Source: Synechococcales cyanobacterium PMM_0085
Lineage (GTDB): Bacteria; Cyanobacteriota; Cyanobacteriia; Elainellales; Elainellaceae
Direction: 5' to 3'
Assembly (NCBI GenBank): GCA_949127705.1
Contig: CASBQJ010000468.1
Location: 1 to 13,173, forward strand
DNA: 13,173 bases
The first letter of the stretch is position 1. Each line of letters opens with the position of its first letter. Shown piece by piece: positions 1 to 7,066 of the stretch. Made by a program: the position numbers and the translations under genes. The notes beneath the pieces were generated by a model. It searched no databases and had not been told where the DNA came from. It was given only the letters and a program-made list of their open reading frames with translations.

Positions 1-221
1 GCCTGCCAGTTAGCCGCCACAAAGGTAATGATCCCCAGCCCCAGCAAAATGCTACCCAGCCCCAGCAACACCAGAATAAAGCGATCGCGCGCTCCTGCCT
101 CCAGCGATTCAAACTGGTACTGCTCGGACAGGCGGTCATATTGAGGCGGCTGAATCAATCCGTCCACTCGCCACTGCTCGGCTTCGCGGCGCAACTGTCG
201 CCGGAACTGCTCTGAAGCCAT
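1..221 (-). CDS. DUF2157 family membrane protein, N-terminal part only
   Basis: Only the first 73 codons are in the window; the gene continues past the left edge. The visible protein starts with a charged, probably cytoplasmic helix-rich segment (residues 1-47, rich in Arg, Glu and Gln). A hydrophobic, glycine/leucine-rich membrane segment follows (about 48-70) and ends in FVAANWQ. That layout, with the phrase LIQPPQYDRL near residue 22 and AANWQ after the first helix, is typical of DUF2157 predicted membrane proteins, whose biochemical role is unknown. The ATG at 221 has a GGAG Shine-Dalgarno match a short distance upstream. It reads away from the STAND gene's terminator region in the same orientation and has its own 200-nt upstream gap, so separate transcription is likely. 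No confident promoter was found; a TATGAT box on the minus strand (275-280) lacks a matching -35. Confidence 0.8.
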   Translation of the reverse strand, partial: MASEQFRRQLRREAEQWRVDGLIQPPQYDRLSEQYQFESLEAGARDRFILVLLGLGSILLGLGIITFVAANWQ

Positions 222-375
222 ATCGATACTCCATAAGGGGGATGAAGGATTTGCGATCCTATGATGTTCGGCAAATCATAGTCTAGGTGTCGCACAACTG
301 GCGGGGATCAGCGTTCCGCACTATGCCACTTAGCCCTGTGAACCCTCCTTCGGTGTTCTGCGTCGCCAAAATCCA

Positions 376-397
376 GCTTAAAACCCGAGTTTTAAGC
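376..397 (-). terminator. Perfect 9-bp hairpin downstream of the STAND/ASH gene
   Basis: The arms GCTTAAAAC (376-384) and GTTTTAAGC (389-397) are perfect inverted repeats around a 4-nt loop. The hairpin lies 26 nt beyond the stop codon of the minus-strand gene ending at 423. The following minus-strand sequence is only weakly T-rich (TGGATTTTGG), so this is a plausible but imperfect intrinsic terminator. It could instead be a 3'-end stabilising hairpin. Confidence 0.45.
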
Positions 398-422
398 GGC
401 CTTAACCCCAAACTGAGGCAGA

Positions 423-3400
423 CTAGCGGGATTGAAAATTTGGTAGCCATGGACGAGTAGCCGGCCCTAACGGCTGGATTTCCGGGGGACGGATGGGGTC
501 AATCCCAATCGGAGGAACGGGCGAAGGGTAGCCAGGAGACGAGCCGGGAATGCCGACTCCTCCGACCGTAACGCGGGCTGGGCTACCCGATCCAGAGCTA
601 GGAATGATCAGTTGGGCGTTGCGGTATCCGGCCTCTTGCGGCGCGAACAAAACCTGTACTGCGCAAAACTGCCCCGGAGCTAGGGTGATATTAGAACAGC
701 TGATGGCAAAATCAGCCGAGTTGGATGCAGAAAATTCGTAAGGATTGGTACCGCCAAACGCGAGGGTGCCAGTTTGTAAAGCGGCACTGCCGCCATTGCG
801 CAAGGTAATTGATCGCGGAGCGCTGGTGGTGCCGATAGCTTGGTTAGCAAAATCGATGCTAGACGGGTTAATGGAGAGTGCCGGGAGCTGCTGAAGATTG
901 CCCCTGCCGCTCAAAGTAACGGTCGCTGGACTGTTGGGACTATCACTAGGAATGGTAATTTGAGCGGTGCGATCGCCTTCTACCTGAGGCAAAAAGACCA
1001 CATTGAAGCCACAATTTTGGCCGGGTTGCAGCGTGATATTAGAACAGGTGGCACCCATAGGGGTATTGCGATCGCTCACAAAGTCTCTATTCCCACTCAC
1101 GCGAATATCCCCCAGCAGCAGCGGTGCGGAACCTGTGTTGTTAATCGTTACGGCTCGTGGCTCACTAGAATTTTCTAGATTGATCGCACCAAAGTTGAGA
1201 GCCGTGGGGTTGACGCTCATGCCCGCAGCGACGGGCCGCGTCCCTCTACCGCTCAAGAATATATCTGTTGCGCCTCGGGGATCATTACTCAAAACGCGGA
1301 GAGTAGCGCTGAAATCGCGCTGATCTCGAGGATAGAAGGTCACCCCAATCTGACACGTGCGATTAGGGGCAAGGGCACCCGCTTGGCAGGAGCTGCTGAC
1401 AATCCTAAATTCGCTAGCCCCCGATTGGCTAAATCGTTCAATGACCAACGGCTGTGCACCCAGATTGGCAATCGTGAACGTCTGAGACCGGCTGACCGCA
1501 TTAATTGGCTGCCTGCCAAAATCATAGCTACCTGGGGTAACACTCAGGCGGGGCACTTGGGGTGCTGCAGCTGCGCCATTGCCCTGGAGGGGCACATTCC
1601 AGCGGCGATTTGCGGTGTCAAAAATTTCTAGAGTGGCGGGGCGATCGCCCTGAATCACGGGCTGAAAGCTCACCTGAATCGGGCAACTTTGCCCCGGAGC
1701 CAGCGCCCCACCCGTACATTGCTGGTCAAACTGGAATTCGTTTTGAGCCGCGCCTGCCAGCTGCAGCCGCTGAATGGTGACGGGCACCAAACTGTCATTC
1801 GCCAACACAATCGGTCGAGCCTTACCGGGTTGATTGATCAGCTGATCGCCAAAATCGATAGTACCGGGTTCTAGCCTGAGCGTTACCGTCGGATTGCCAT
1901 TGTCGGGCTGCTGTGGGTTGAGGGGATTCCCGGTATTGCCGCCTGCTGAACTCATGGGGCTGCTGCCCTTCAGCGGTACGCTGCGCTGCACCTGTCCTTG
2001 ACGATTGGTAATGGCTAAGTCAGCAATGCGATCGCCTTGCGACTGGGGCGTAAAGGTAACTTGTACGCTGCAGGTTTGGCTAGGCGGCAACGGAGCCTTT
2101 GTACATTCCTCGGTCACCTGGAAATCAGTTGGGTTAGCTCCAGTCGGGGTAATGCTGCCCAGAGACAGGGCTTTGTCGCCCGTATTTTGCAGCGTTAGGG
2201 TTTGACCAGAACTGGTTGTGTTCAAAGCCTGACTGGTAAAATCCAGACGGTCAGAGGTGAGCACAAATTGGGATCTGGTTTTGAACATCTGCATCGCCAC
2301 AAAGCCGCCCACTGCAAAAAATAGGGCTGTCGTCAGCACAATGGGGAGCACTGCCGACGATCGTCGAGCTGGCTCTGGCGCGTTTAAAGATGACGCACCC
2401 GCCAACGGCACCGGATCGGCGAACAGCGGCGGCAAGGGCTGCAACTGAGCCGCCGCTCGTGACTGAGAAGGCAGTTGCAGCTCGGTCGCTAGAGACTGGG
2501 GCGGCTGAGCGGTCGGCGCAAGTAATAGCCCTAAGTTGTGGCGGGTGGCTGCAACCCCTGTCTGATTACCAATGGCTTCGCGCAGGTGCAGCGCCTGAGT
2601 CAGGTACGTATGGGCGGTAAAGGTGTCATCTAAACACAGGGCCCGGGTACCCAATTGATGCCAAGCGTGGGCGATCGTCGCTTGATCGCCCACGTTCTCT
2701 GCTGCCTGTAGCCCCATCTGCCACAGCTGTTCCCAAGTCCCCCAATAACCGCTAGTGGCGATCGCTCCCTCCGTCAGCCGCACCAATTGCACAACTTCGG
2801 CCCACTGGCTTTTTTGAACCGCCAAACGCACCACATCCGTCAACAGGTTCGATTCCTGAGCCAGCGCCCCACTCACTTGAACATGCTGCCGTGCCCAGTT
2901 CAAGAAGTATCTAACAATCGGCTGCTCCCACTGACTCAAATCCCAAAACTGGCGGAGCGGCACCAATAAATTGCCAGCCAGGGTGTAGCGGATACCATTG
3001 GTCACAATAAACCCTTGATGAGCCAGAGTGGCTAACACGGGCTGAAGATTAGAGGTGCCCACCAGCCCGCCTAAATGATGCGCTTGCACAGAGGTCTCTC
3101 CGAGCACGCCCAATGCCGCTAGCACTCGCCGCTCAGTTTCGGGCAAGGCTGCACAGGTCTGCAAAATCATCGTTGCGGGCGTTTCCCCGGCCTGAATCTG
3201 GGTGACTAGCGTGGCAAATGATTCACCTTGCTCACGTACCAGCGTCGCCACCTGCGCAATTTGCAAGGGATTTCCCTGCAAGAGCGTGCACAGGGTTTCA
3301 GCAGCAGGATGCTCTTGCGGGCTAATTACACCGCCAATGTATCGATCGAGCAGCACCACCGCTTCATAGGGCGGCAGCCCCGTTAACACCGTACTCACAC

Positions 3401-4346
3401 TGTCATCCCATAGCTGTTGCTCGGGAGCCGCCAGAATAAAGTGGAGGCTGGGCAAGTCGTTCAACAGTGGTTCCAGACTTTGCCGTGCCAGACGCACATC
3501 GTCCAACAGGACTAATACCTGTTTGCCTCGCAGGGCGTACCAGATCTCCTCGTCGGCTGGGCGCTGAGGCAGACCGCCGTCGTATTCAAAAAAATCGTTA
3601 AATATGGCCTGCAACAAATCTTCGACCGGCTGCTGGCCAACAGCACGGTAGACAATGCCATCGGGGGCAATCGCGGGCATTGCCGGGTGATGGGCTAGCG
3701 ATCGCAACAGGGCAGTTTTCCCGACCCCAGCGACCCCATAAAACTCAATTGGGATCGATTGCTTCAGCGCCGTCAGCACCGCTTCTTGCTCTTCTTTGCG
3801 ATCAATCAAATCGGGAATAGGGCGACACGACGCGCTAGGGCTGGGAGCCTCTCTGCTTCTCAGCAGCGGCGGCTTGCGTTGAGGGGACAGGGTCACAATA
3901 CCGCCTTGGCCTGTGATCTGCAAAATTTTGCTGCCAATGACCACTTGCTGCCCGTTGACAGCCCCACCACCCAACTCAAAATGAGTCACCGGCAGATTGC
4001 TATCTGTCACAGGTGGGGTAGAGGCGATCGGCTGCCCTAGCGTAATCACCTCTTGCCATACCGTTTGGGTAGTGCCCCGCTGCCGTCCATAAATCTTGAC
4101 TACTCGAATCGAGGGCACGCCCAGATTCGTGATCCCCTGTTGAAGGAAGGGCACCCACTCCTGCGACGGCACTTGGCTGCTCTCTAGCAACAGGTGTAGG
4201 CAATCTGGGTCGAGTTTCGCCTGCACGGCAATCCCCTTTGGCTTGAGCGAGCGGTTTAGTAGCGACGCGATCGCCCCTGCATCACCTTGCTTTGCCAAAT
4301 CCAACAAATTTCGCTCTGCGATTAAATTCTCAAGGCTTTGAGCCAT
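423..4346 (-). CDS. STAND ATPase with TPR-like region, one membrane segment and five choice-of-anchor-D (ASH) repeats
   Basis: 1307 residues. Residues 1-103 form an alpha/beta module seen at the N-terminus of many cyanobacterial multidomain proteins (AKQGDAGAIASLLNRSL, then KIYGRQ). A short Gly/Gln-rich beta-like segment follows (about 127-153). A STAND/NB-ARC-like ATPase comes next: Walker A GVAGVGKT (204-211), Walker B VLVLLDD (277-283), and GNPLQI (358-363) at the place of the GLPL motif. Helical TPR-like repeats are recognisable around 550-610. A single hydrophobic segment (about 665-687, flanked by RR and KTR) probably crosses the membrane. Five ASH-like beta-sandwich repeats start near 694, 822, 933, 1043 and 1157, each with a (D/N)F start motif and a C-x10-C pair. 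A Pro-rich tail ends the protein. By family knowledge STAND proteins act as ligand-triggered switches; that this one couples an envelope ligand to a cytoplasmic ATPase is inference. No effector domain is recognised. The start has a stop codon seven codons upstream and no clear Shine-Dalgarno. Confidence 0.85.
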   Translation of the reverse strand: MAQSLENLIAERNLLDLAKQGDAGAIASLLNRSLKPKGIAVQAKLDPDCLHLLLESSQVPSQEWVPFLQQGITNLGVPSIRVVKIYGRQRGTTQTVWQEVITLGQPIASTPPVTDSNLPVTHFELGGGAVNGQQVVIGSKILQITGQGGIVTLSPQRKPPLLRSREAPSPSASCRPIPDLIDRKEEQEAVLTALKQSIPIEFYGVAGVGKTALLRSLAHHPAMPAIAPDGIVYRAVGQQPVEDLLQAIFNDFFEYDGGLPQRPADEEIWYALRGKQVLVLLDDVRLARQSLEPLLNDLPSLHFILAAPEQQLWDDSVSTVLTGLPPYEAVVLLDRYIGGVISPQEHPAAETLCTLLQGNPLQIAQVATLVREQGESFATLVTQIQAGETPATMILQTCAALPETERRVLAALGVLGETSVQAHHLGGLVGTSNLQPVLATLAHQGFIVTNGIRYTLAGNLLVPLRQFWDLSQWEQPIVRYFLNWARQHVQVSGALAQESNLLTDVVRLAVQKSQWAEVVQLVRLTEGAIATSGYWGTWEQLWQMGLQAAENVGDQATIAHAWHQLGTRALCLDDTFTAHTYLTQALHLREAIGNQTGVAATRHNLGLLLAPTAQPPQSLATELQLPSQSRAAAQLQPLPPLFADPVPLAGASSLNAPEPARRSSAVLPIVLTTALFFAVGGFVAMQMFKTRSQFVLTSDRLDFTSQALNTTSSGQTLTLQNTGDKALSLGSITPTGANPTDFQVTEECTKAPLPPSQTCSVQVTFTPQSQGDRIADLAITNRQGQVQRSVPLKGSSPMSSAGGNTGNPLNPQQPDNGNPTVTLRLEPGTIDFGDQLINQPGKARPIVLANDSLVPVTIQRLQLAGAAQNEFQFDQQCTGGALAPGQSCPIQVSFQPVIQGDRPATLEIFDTANRRWNVPLQGNGAAAAPQVPRLSVTPGSYDFGRQPINAVSRSQTFTIANLGAQPLVIERFSQSGASEFRIVSSSCQAGALAPNRTCQIGVTFYPRDQRDFSATLRVLSNDPRGATDIFLSGRGTRPVAAGMSVNPTALNFGAINLENSSEPRAVTINNTGSAPLLLGDIRVSGNRDFVSDRNTPMGATCSNITLQPGQNCGFNVVFLPQVEGDRTAQITIPSDSPNSPATVTLSGRGNLQQLPALSINPSSIDFANQAIGTTSAPRSITLRNGGSAALQTGTLAFGGTNPYEFSASNSADFAISCSNITLAPGQFCAVQVLFAPQEAGYRNAQLIIPSSGSGSPARVTVGGVGIPGSSPGYPSPVPPIGIDPIRPPEIQPLGPATRPWLPNFQSR

Positions 4347-4482
4347 AGTGACAACGTTGCACCATCAATCCATCTGAAATCAATCTACCGCTTGGCTCAA
4401 AAAATAGGACTATTATTTCGCAGAGTTCTCATTAGTTTGCAGAAATAATTAATCTTTGCCAGAAAATCGATACATTTCCCTT

Positions 4483-4520
4483 AAAAAGTAGGGGCGTTTC
4501 ACGAAACGCCCCTACTTTTT
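4483..4520. terminator. Perfect 18-bp palindrome, probable bidirectional terminator and repeat element
   Basis: The arms at 4483-4500 and 4503-4520 are perfectly complementary over 18 bp with a 2-nt centre. The GC-rich core (GTAGGGGCGTTTC) is bounded by A5 on one side and T5 on the other, so transcripts of either strand end the hairpin with U residues. It lies about 90 nt beyond the peroxiredoxin stop and is the likely terminator of that gene. An extra partial copy of the outer arm (ACCCCTACTTTATT, 4521-4534) follows directly. GTAGGGGCG-type palindromes are also known as dispersed intergenic repeats in cyanobacteria, so this may be one of them. Confidence 0.65.
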
Positions 4521-4546
4521 ACCCCTACTTTATTAAAAGTTTTTGA

Positions 4547-4563
4547 GATCTAAATCTTAGATC
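4547..4563. other. Small perfect hairpin (7-bp stem, 3-nt loop)
   Basis: GATCTAA (4547-4553) and TTAGATC (4557-4563) are perfect inverted repeats around ATC. The hairpin lies between the peroxiredoxin stop codon and the large palindrome at 4483-4520. It has no T-run on either side, so it is more likely part of the peroxiredoxin mRNA 3' end than a terminator of its own. Confidence 0.4.
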
Positions 4564-4610
4564 AGCCGTGAACAGCCGATTGGTGGGCTGCAAGTTAGGC
4601 CGATAGGGGC

Positions 4611-5246
4611 TTACTTATTGGGTTGAGGAGTCATCCGCAGGTAAGGACGCAGCTCAGTCACACCCTTGGGAAACTTTTGTTTAGCATCTTCAGTTGAAAT
4701 CGTTGGCACAACGACAACATCATCCCCGTCCTGCCAATCGGCCGGAGTAGCCACACTGTAGTTATCAGTCAGCTGCAAGGAATCAATCACTCGCAAAATT
4801 TCGTCAAAGTTGCGTCCCGCACTAGGGGGATAGGTGAGAGACAGCCGCAATTTTCGGTTAGGGTCAATCACAAACACGGTTCGCACCGTCAAGGCCGCAT
4901 TGGAATTAGGGTGGATCATGTCGTACAGATCGGCCACTACCCGATCGGGATCAGCCAGGATGGGGTAGTTGAGCTTCGTGCCCTGAGTCGCTTCGATATC
5001 GCCGACCCAGCCATTGTGAGAATCAACGTCATCCACGCTGAGCGCGATCACTTTGACGTTGCGCTTGTCAAACTCGGGCTTGAGGTAGGCCACTCGACCC
5101 AACTCAGTGGTACAAACCGGAGTAAAATCTTTGGGATGGGAAAATAATACCACCCAACTGTCACCAGCCCAGTCGTAGAGATTGATATCGCCGTCTGTGG
5201 ACTTTTGCGTAAAGTTAGGAACTATATCACCAAGTCGAAGTGCCAT
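4611..5246 (-). CDS. 1-Cys peroxiredoxin (Prx6 type)
   Basis: 211 residues, the usual length for a Prx6-type enzyme. It reduces hydrogen peroxide and organic hydroperoxides in the cytoplasm through one peroxidatic cysteine. The active-site motif HPKDFTPVCTTE is intact, with Thr42 and Cys45, and the conserved active-site Arg is at 122 (VRTVFVIDP). Cys45 is the only cysteine in the protein, which matches the 1-Cys subfamily and rules out an internal resolving cysteine. The C-terminal half has the Prx6-specific dimerisation extension (NYSVATPADWQDGDDVVV and beyond). The start is supported by AGGAAG about 8 nt upstream. It sits between the EamA and STAND genes on the same strand, but 136-nt and 264-nt gaps argue for its own transcript. 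The synechocystis 1-Cys Prx is the obvious relative. Confidence 0.95.
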   Translation of the reverse strand: MALRLGDIVPNFTQKSTDGDINLYDWAGDSWVVLFSHPKDFTPVCTTELGRVAYLKPEFDKRNVKVIALSVDDVDSHNGWVGDIEATQGTKLNYPILADPDRVVADLYDMIHPNSNAALTVRTVFVIDPNRKLRLSLTYPPSAGRNFDEILRVIDSLQLTDNYSVATPADWQDGDDVVVVPTISTEDAKQKFPKGVTELRPYLRMTPQPNK

Positions 5247-5289
5247 AGGGAGACTTCCTGTAGTCTAAACAACAATTTGAATGCCTTTA

Positions 5290-5295
5290 ATTATC
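5290..5295 (-). promoter_or_regulatory. Possible -10 box of the peroxiredoxin gene
   Basis: The minus strand reads GATAAT here, a 5-of-6 match to TATAAT, placed so that transcription would begin about 35-40 nt before the ATG at 5246. No good -35 hexamer lies 16-18 nt upstream. This is a weak prediction resting on position and one box. Confidence 0.3.
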
Positions 5296-5382
5296 ATCCC
5301 ACAAAGTACAGTATTCCGGGCGGAGTTTCGTTCTTTCTTCCAGTTCTGCTCGCCCTGCGAATACCCCTAGAGCGGTAGTCGC

Positions 5383-6309
5383 TTAAGACCTGTGTTGACC
5401 TAGGGCGATCGCCAATGAGCCAATTACAACCAACGTAGCTCCCGCCACGCTCATAGCCGTAATTGGCTCTGGCAAAAGCAGCGACGGCAGCAGCTGAGAA
5501 ACCGCAAAGACAGACGCCAACGTCATAATGGGCGTGAGCGAAAGCACAGCGCTGACCCGCGAAGCGTCCCAGTGGTCTAAGGCTTCGGCAAATGCTCCGT
5601 AAGCCAACAGCGTATTTAAGGCACTAAAGAGCAGCATAGACCACTGTAATGGGGTTAGGCTAATCAGCTGCGCTGGCGCGGCGGCAGGCGAAAACAGCAG
5701 AATGCCGCCACCATAAATGATCCACATAATTTGACCCGACGACAGCACCGTCAAGATTTGTTTTTGAGCTAAGGCATACACTGCCCAGGCGATCGCCGAC
5801 AGGACGAGCAGCCCACTCCCCAGTAAATAGGGCGCAGGAGCCGACAGCAAGTTGCTAATTTGAGCATCAAAAAATAGAGTTAAGCCCAGAACCAAGATTG
5901 CCAGACCTATCCATTGGCGGCGTGTGTAGCGTTCTTTGAACACCACCAGCGCCCCCATCCCAAAGAACACAGGAGCCAGTTGAAGAATCACCTGGGAGTT
6001 GGTTGGCGAGGTTTGATCTAATCCATGCAAGAACAGACCGTAATTGAGCGCCAGAAACAGAATGGCGATCGCCAACAGATTTAGCTTTGCCTTGCGCATT
6101 TGCCCCCAAGTAGGAAGCTGCCCACGCGCCGCCAAAAACAGCCCCAGCAGGCCAAACGATACCAAAAACCGAAACCAAGTCACGGTGTACACATCCACCG
6201 CTTGCAGCACCACCTTGAGAGCAATTGGCAATACGCCCCACAGAGTAGCCGTTACCAGCGCCAGCGACAATCCGATCCGCCAGCGTCCCGAACTTTGATG
6301 TAGCGGCAT
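5383..6309 (-). CDS. EamA-family (DMT superfamily) transporter
   Basis: 308 residues with about ten hydrophobic helices in two homologous halves (about 12-143 and 157-305), the 10-TM duplicated EamA layout of drug/metabolite exporters. The first half ends with VVFKERYTRRQWIG (about 122-135), a typical loop of the family. The second contains LSLTPIMTLA (about 256-265). The substrate cannot be read from the sequence; relatives export amino acids, metabolites or toxins across the inner membrane. The frame is open to a TTG at 6378, but I place the start at the ATG at 6309. It has AGAGGAAA 8 nt upstream and gives the normal family length, while the extra 23 residues of the TTG form lie within the leader hairpin region. 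The gene has a promoter-like pair of boxes and a structured leader (see 6343-6386 and 6479-6508). Confidence 0.9.
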   Translation of the reverse strand: MPLHQSSGRWRIGLSLALVTATLWGVLPIALKVVLQAVDVYTVTWFRFLVSFGLLGLFLAARGQLPTWGQMRKAKLNLLAIAILFLALNYGLFLHGLDQTSPTNSQVILQLAPVFFGMGALVVFKERYTRRQWIGLAILVLGLTLFFDAQISNLLSAPAPYLLGSGLLVLSAIAWAVYALAQKQILTVLSSGQIMWIIYGGGILLFSPAAAPAQLISLTPLQWSMLLFSALNTLLAYGAFAEALDHWDASRVSAVLSLTPIMTLASVFAVSQLLPSLLLPEPITAMSVAGATLVVIGSLAIALGQHRS

Positions 6310-6317
6310 GGGCTGCG

Positions 6318-6331
6318 TTTCCTCTACGAGG
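6318..6331 (-). promoter_or_regulatory. Shine-Dalgarno of the EamA gene, inside a small stem
   Basis: On the minus strand AGAGGAAA (6318-6325) ends 8 nt before the ATG at 6309 and decides the start in favour of that ATG. Its GAGG can pair with CCTC three nucleotides upstream (6328-6331), which would partly hide the ribosome site. The stem is only 4 bp, so the sequestration idea is tentative. Confidence 0.55.
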
Positions 6332-6342
6332 TGTTGAAGATG

Positions 6343-6386
6343 CTGAGGGCTTGGGAGTTTGAACGCACGCAACCCCAAGCCCTCAG
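6343..6386 (-). promoter_or_regulatory. 13-bp perfect hairpin in the leader of the EamA transporter mRNA
   Basis: The arms CTGAGGGCTTGGG (6343-6355 on the plus strand) and CCCAAGCCCTCAG (6374-6386) are perfectly complementary and enclose an 18-nt loop. On the transporter's strand the hairpin ends 33 nt before the ATG. No T-run follows it, so it is not a simple terminator. Together with a second short hairpin farther upstream (CCTGCCCGCAGG, 6447-6458) and the small stem over the Shine-Dalgarno, it makes the leader look like a cis-regulatory RNA. I could not match it to any riboswitch class I know. Confidence 0.55.
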
Positions 6387-6478
6387 TGGAAAACTCCTCA
6401 GACAGTACACCAGTCCAGTCTCAACCGTCCTCCTCCCTCTGACTCACCTGCCCGCAGGAAGACCACAGTGAAACCATC

Positions 6479-6508
6479 TCTATAGGAGGGCGCACCAGAG
6501 GTTGACAA
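6479..6508 (-). promoter_or_regulatory. Sigma-70-type promoter of the EamA gene
   Basis: On the minus strand TTGTCA (6503-6508; 5 of 6 to TTGACA) and TATAGA (6479-6484; 4 of 6 to TATAAT) are separated by 18 nt. The predicted transcript would start near 6472 and carry a leader of about 163 nt before the ATG at 6309. Confidence 0.5.
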
Positions 6509-6700
6509 AATGTTTCAATCAGCTTCAGGGGCACAAATTGCTCTATCTTTATTTATAAGGATATTTGTAACGACTAGAGATACAAAGAGTAGAGTTATAC
6601 CATCAGCAATCAACTTGAACTGCGGTTTCAATTTTGTTGATCTTTCTGTAATCTGGATCTCTGCAATTTGCCTGCTTTTCTCTAATCTGGATGCTCTGCC
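6509..6700. other. AT-rich intergenic stretch between the divergent EamA and four-cysteine genes
   Basis: With the leader described separately, the gap between the two divergent genes spans 6310-6700. This part is clearly more AT-rich than the flanking genes. It holds a direct repeat TAATCTGGAT (6649-6658 and 6683-6692, period 34), the second copy ending 8 nt before the ATG at 6701. Short open frames on both strands here have no recognisable protein features. No convincing promoter for the plus-strand gene was found. Confidence 0.5.
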
Positions 6701-7012
6701 ATGTTCCAATTGTTCTACATTGCTATCCACTGGGTCATTGGCTTAATCCACAGTTTGCTGGTGCCCATTTGCTTTAGCAGCGCCTGGATCATTGTGGCGT
6801 TAACAGGCTGGAGTGTTTTAGCCGCCATGCGAGATGGCCTAAAAAACGTAGAACAGCTACACAAAATTCCTTGCGCCGATTGCCGATTTTTCACAGGCGA
6901 TTATCATCTTAAGTGCACCGTTCATCCTGATAGCGCCTTGTCGGAAGCCGCTATTGACTGTGTAGATTTTGAAACTGAGTCCAGATCTACGGCGCTGATT
7001 CAAAGTTTGTGA
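6701..7012 (+). CDS. Small conserved cyanobacterial membrane protein with four-cysteine motif
   Basis: 103 residues. Two hydrophobic stretches (about 3-22 and 24-44) predict one or two membrane helices at the N-terminus. A soluble C-terminal part follows with four cysteines, C58, C61, C72 and C87, spaced C-x2-C-x10-C-x14-C, in the context IPCADCRFFTGDYHLKCTV and AIDCVDFE. This spacing suggests a bound metal ion or an iron-sulphur centre, but that is inference. I recognise the PC-x-x-CR-F-TG-DYHLKC-VHP pattern as recurring in cyanobacterial hypothetical proteins and know no assigned function. It lies 54 nt upstream of yidD in the same direction and may share its transcript, which would fit a membrane-related role. 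No clear Shine-Dalgarno precedes the ATG. Confidence 0.75.
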   Translation: MFQLFYIAIHWVIGLIHSLLVPICFSSAWIIVALTGWSVLAAMRDGLKNVEQLHKIPCADCRFFTGDYHLKCTVHPDSALSEAAIDCVDFETESRSTALIQSL

Positions 7013-7037
7013 TCAAACGCTTAGGATGAAAATCCTA
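7005..7037 (+). other. Two small hairpins between the four-cysteine gene and yidD
   Basis: GTTTG/CAAAC (7005-7009 with 7014-7018) spans the stop codon. TAGGAT/ATCCTA (7022-7027 with 7032-7037) is capped by the stable tetraloop GAAA. No T-run follows, so they do not look like a terminator. They may mark an mRNA processing or stability site between the two reading frames. Confidence 0.35.
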
Positions 7038-7066
7038 TGGTTTGCTATTACCGTTGAGGCGATCGC

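Noticed and set aside
423..4346. The STAND/ASH gene as part of an antiphage defence island
   Set aside because: STAND ATPases occur in defence systems, but no nuclease, protease, TIR or other effector domain, no toxin and no mobile element is near; neighbours are housekeeping genes.
6310..6378. TTG start extending the EamA protein by 23 residues
   Set aside because: The extension is polar and part of it is encoded by the leader hairpin; the ATG at 6309 has a good Shine-Dalgarno and gives normal family length.
6343..6472. A known riboswitch (guanidine-I, cobalamin or THF type) in the EamA leader
   Set aside because: I could not find the conserved core sequences of these classes as I remember them. 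Kept only as an unclassified structured leader.
6510..6746. Small overlapping open frames on both strands between the EamA and four-cysteine genes
   Set aside because: They overlap each other and the start of the four-cysteine gene, lie in AT-rich intergenic sequence, and lack a ribosome site or recognisable features.
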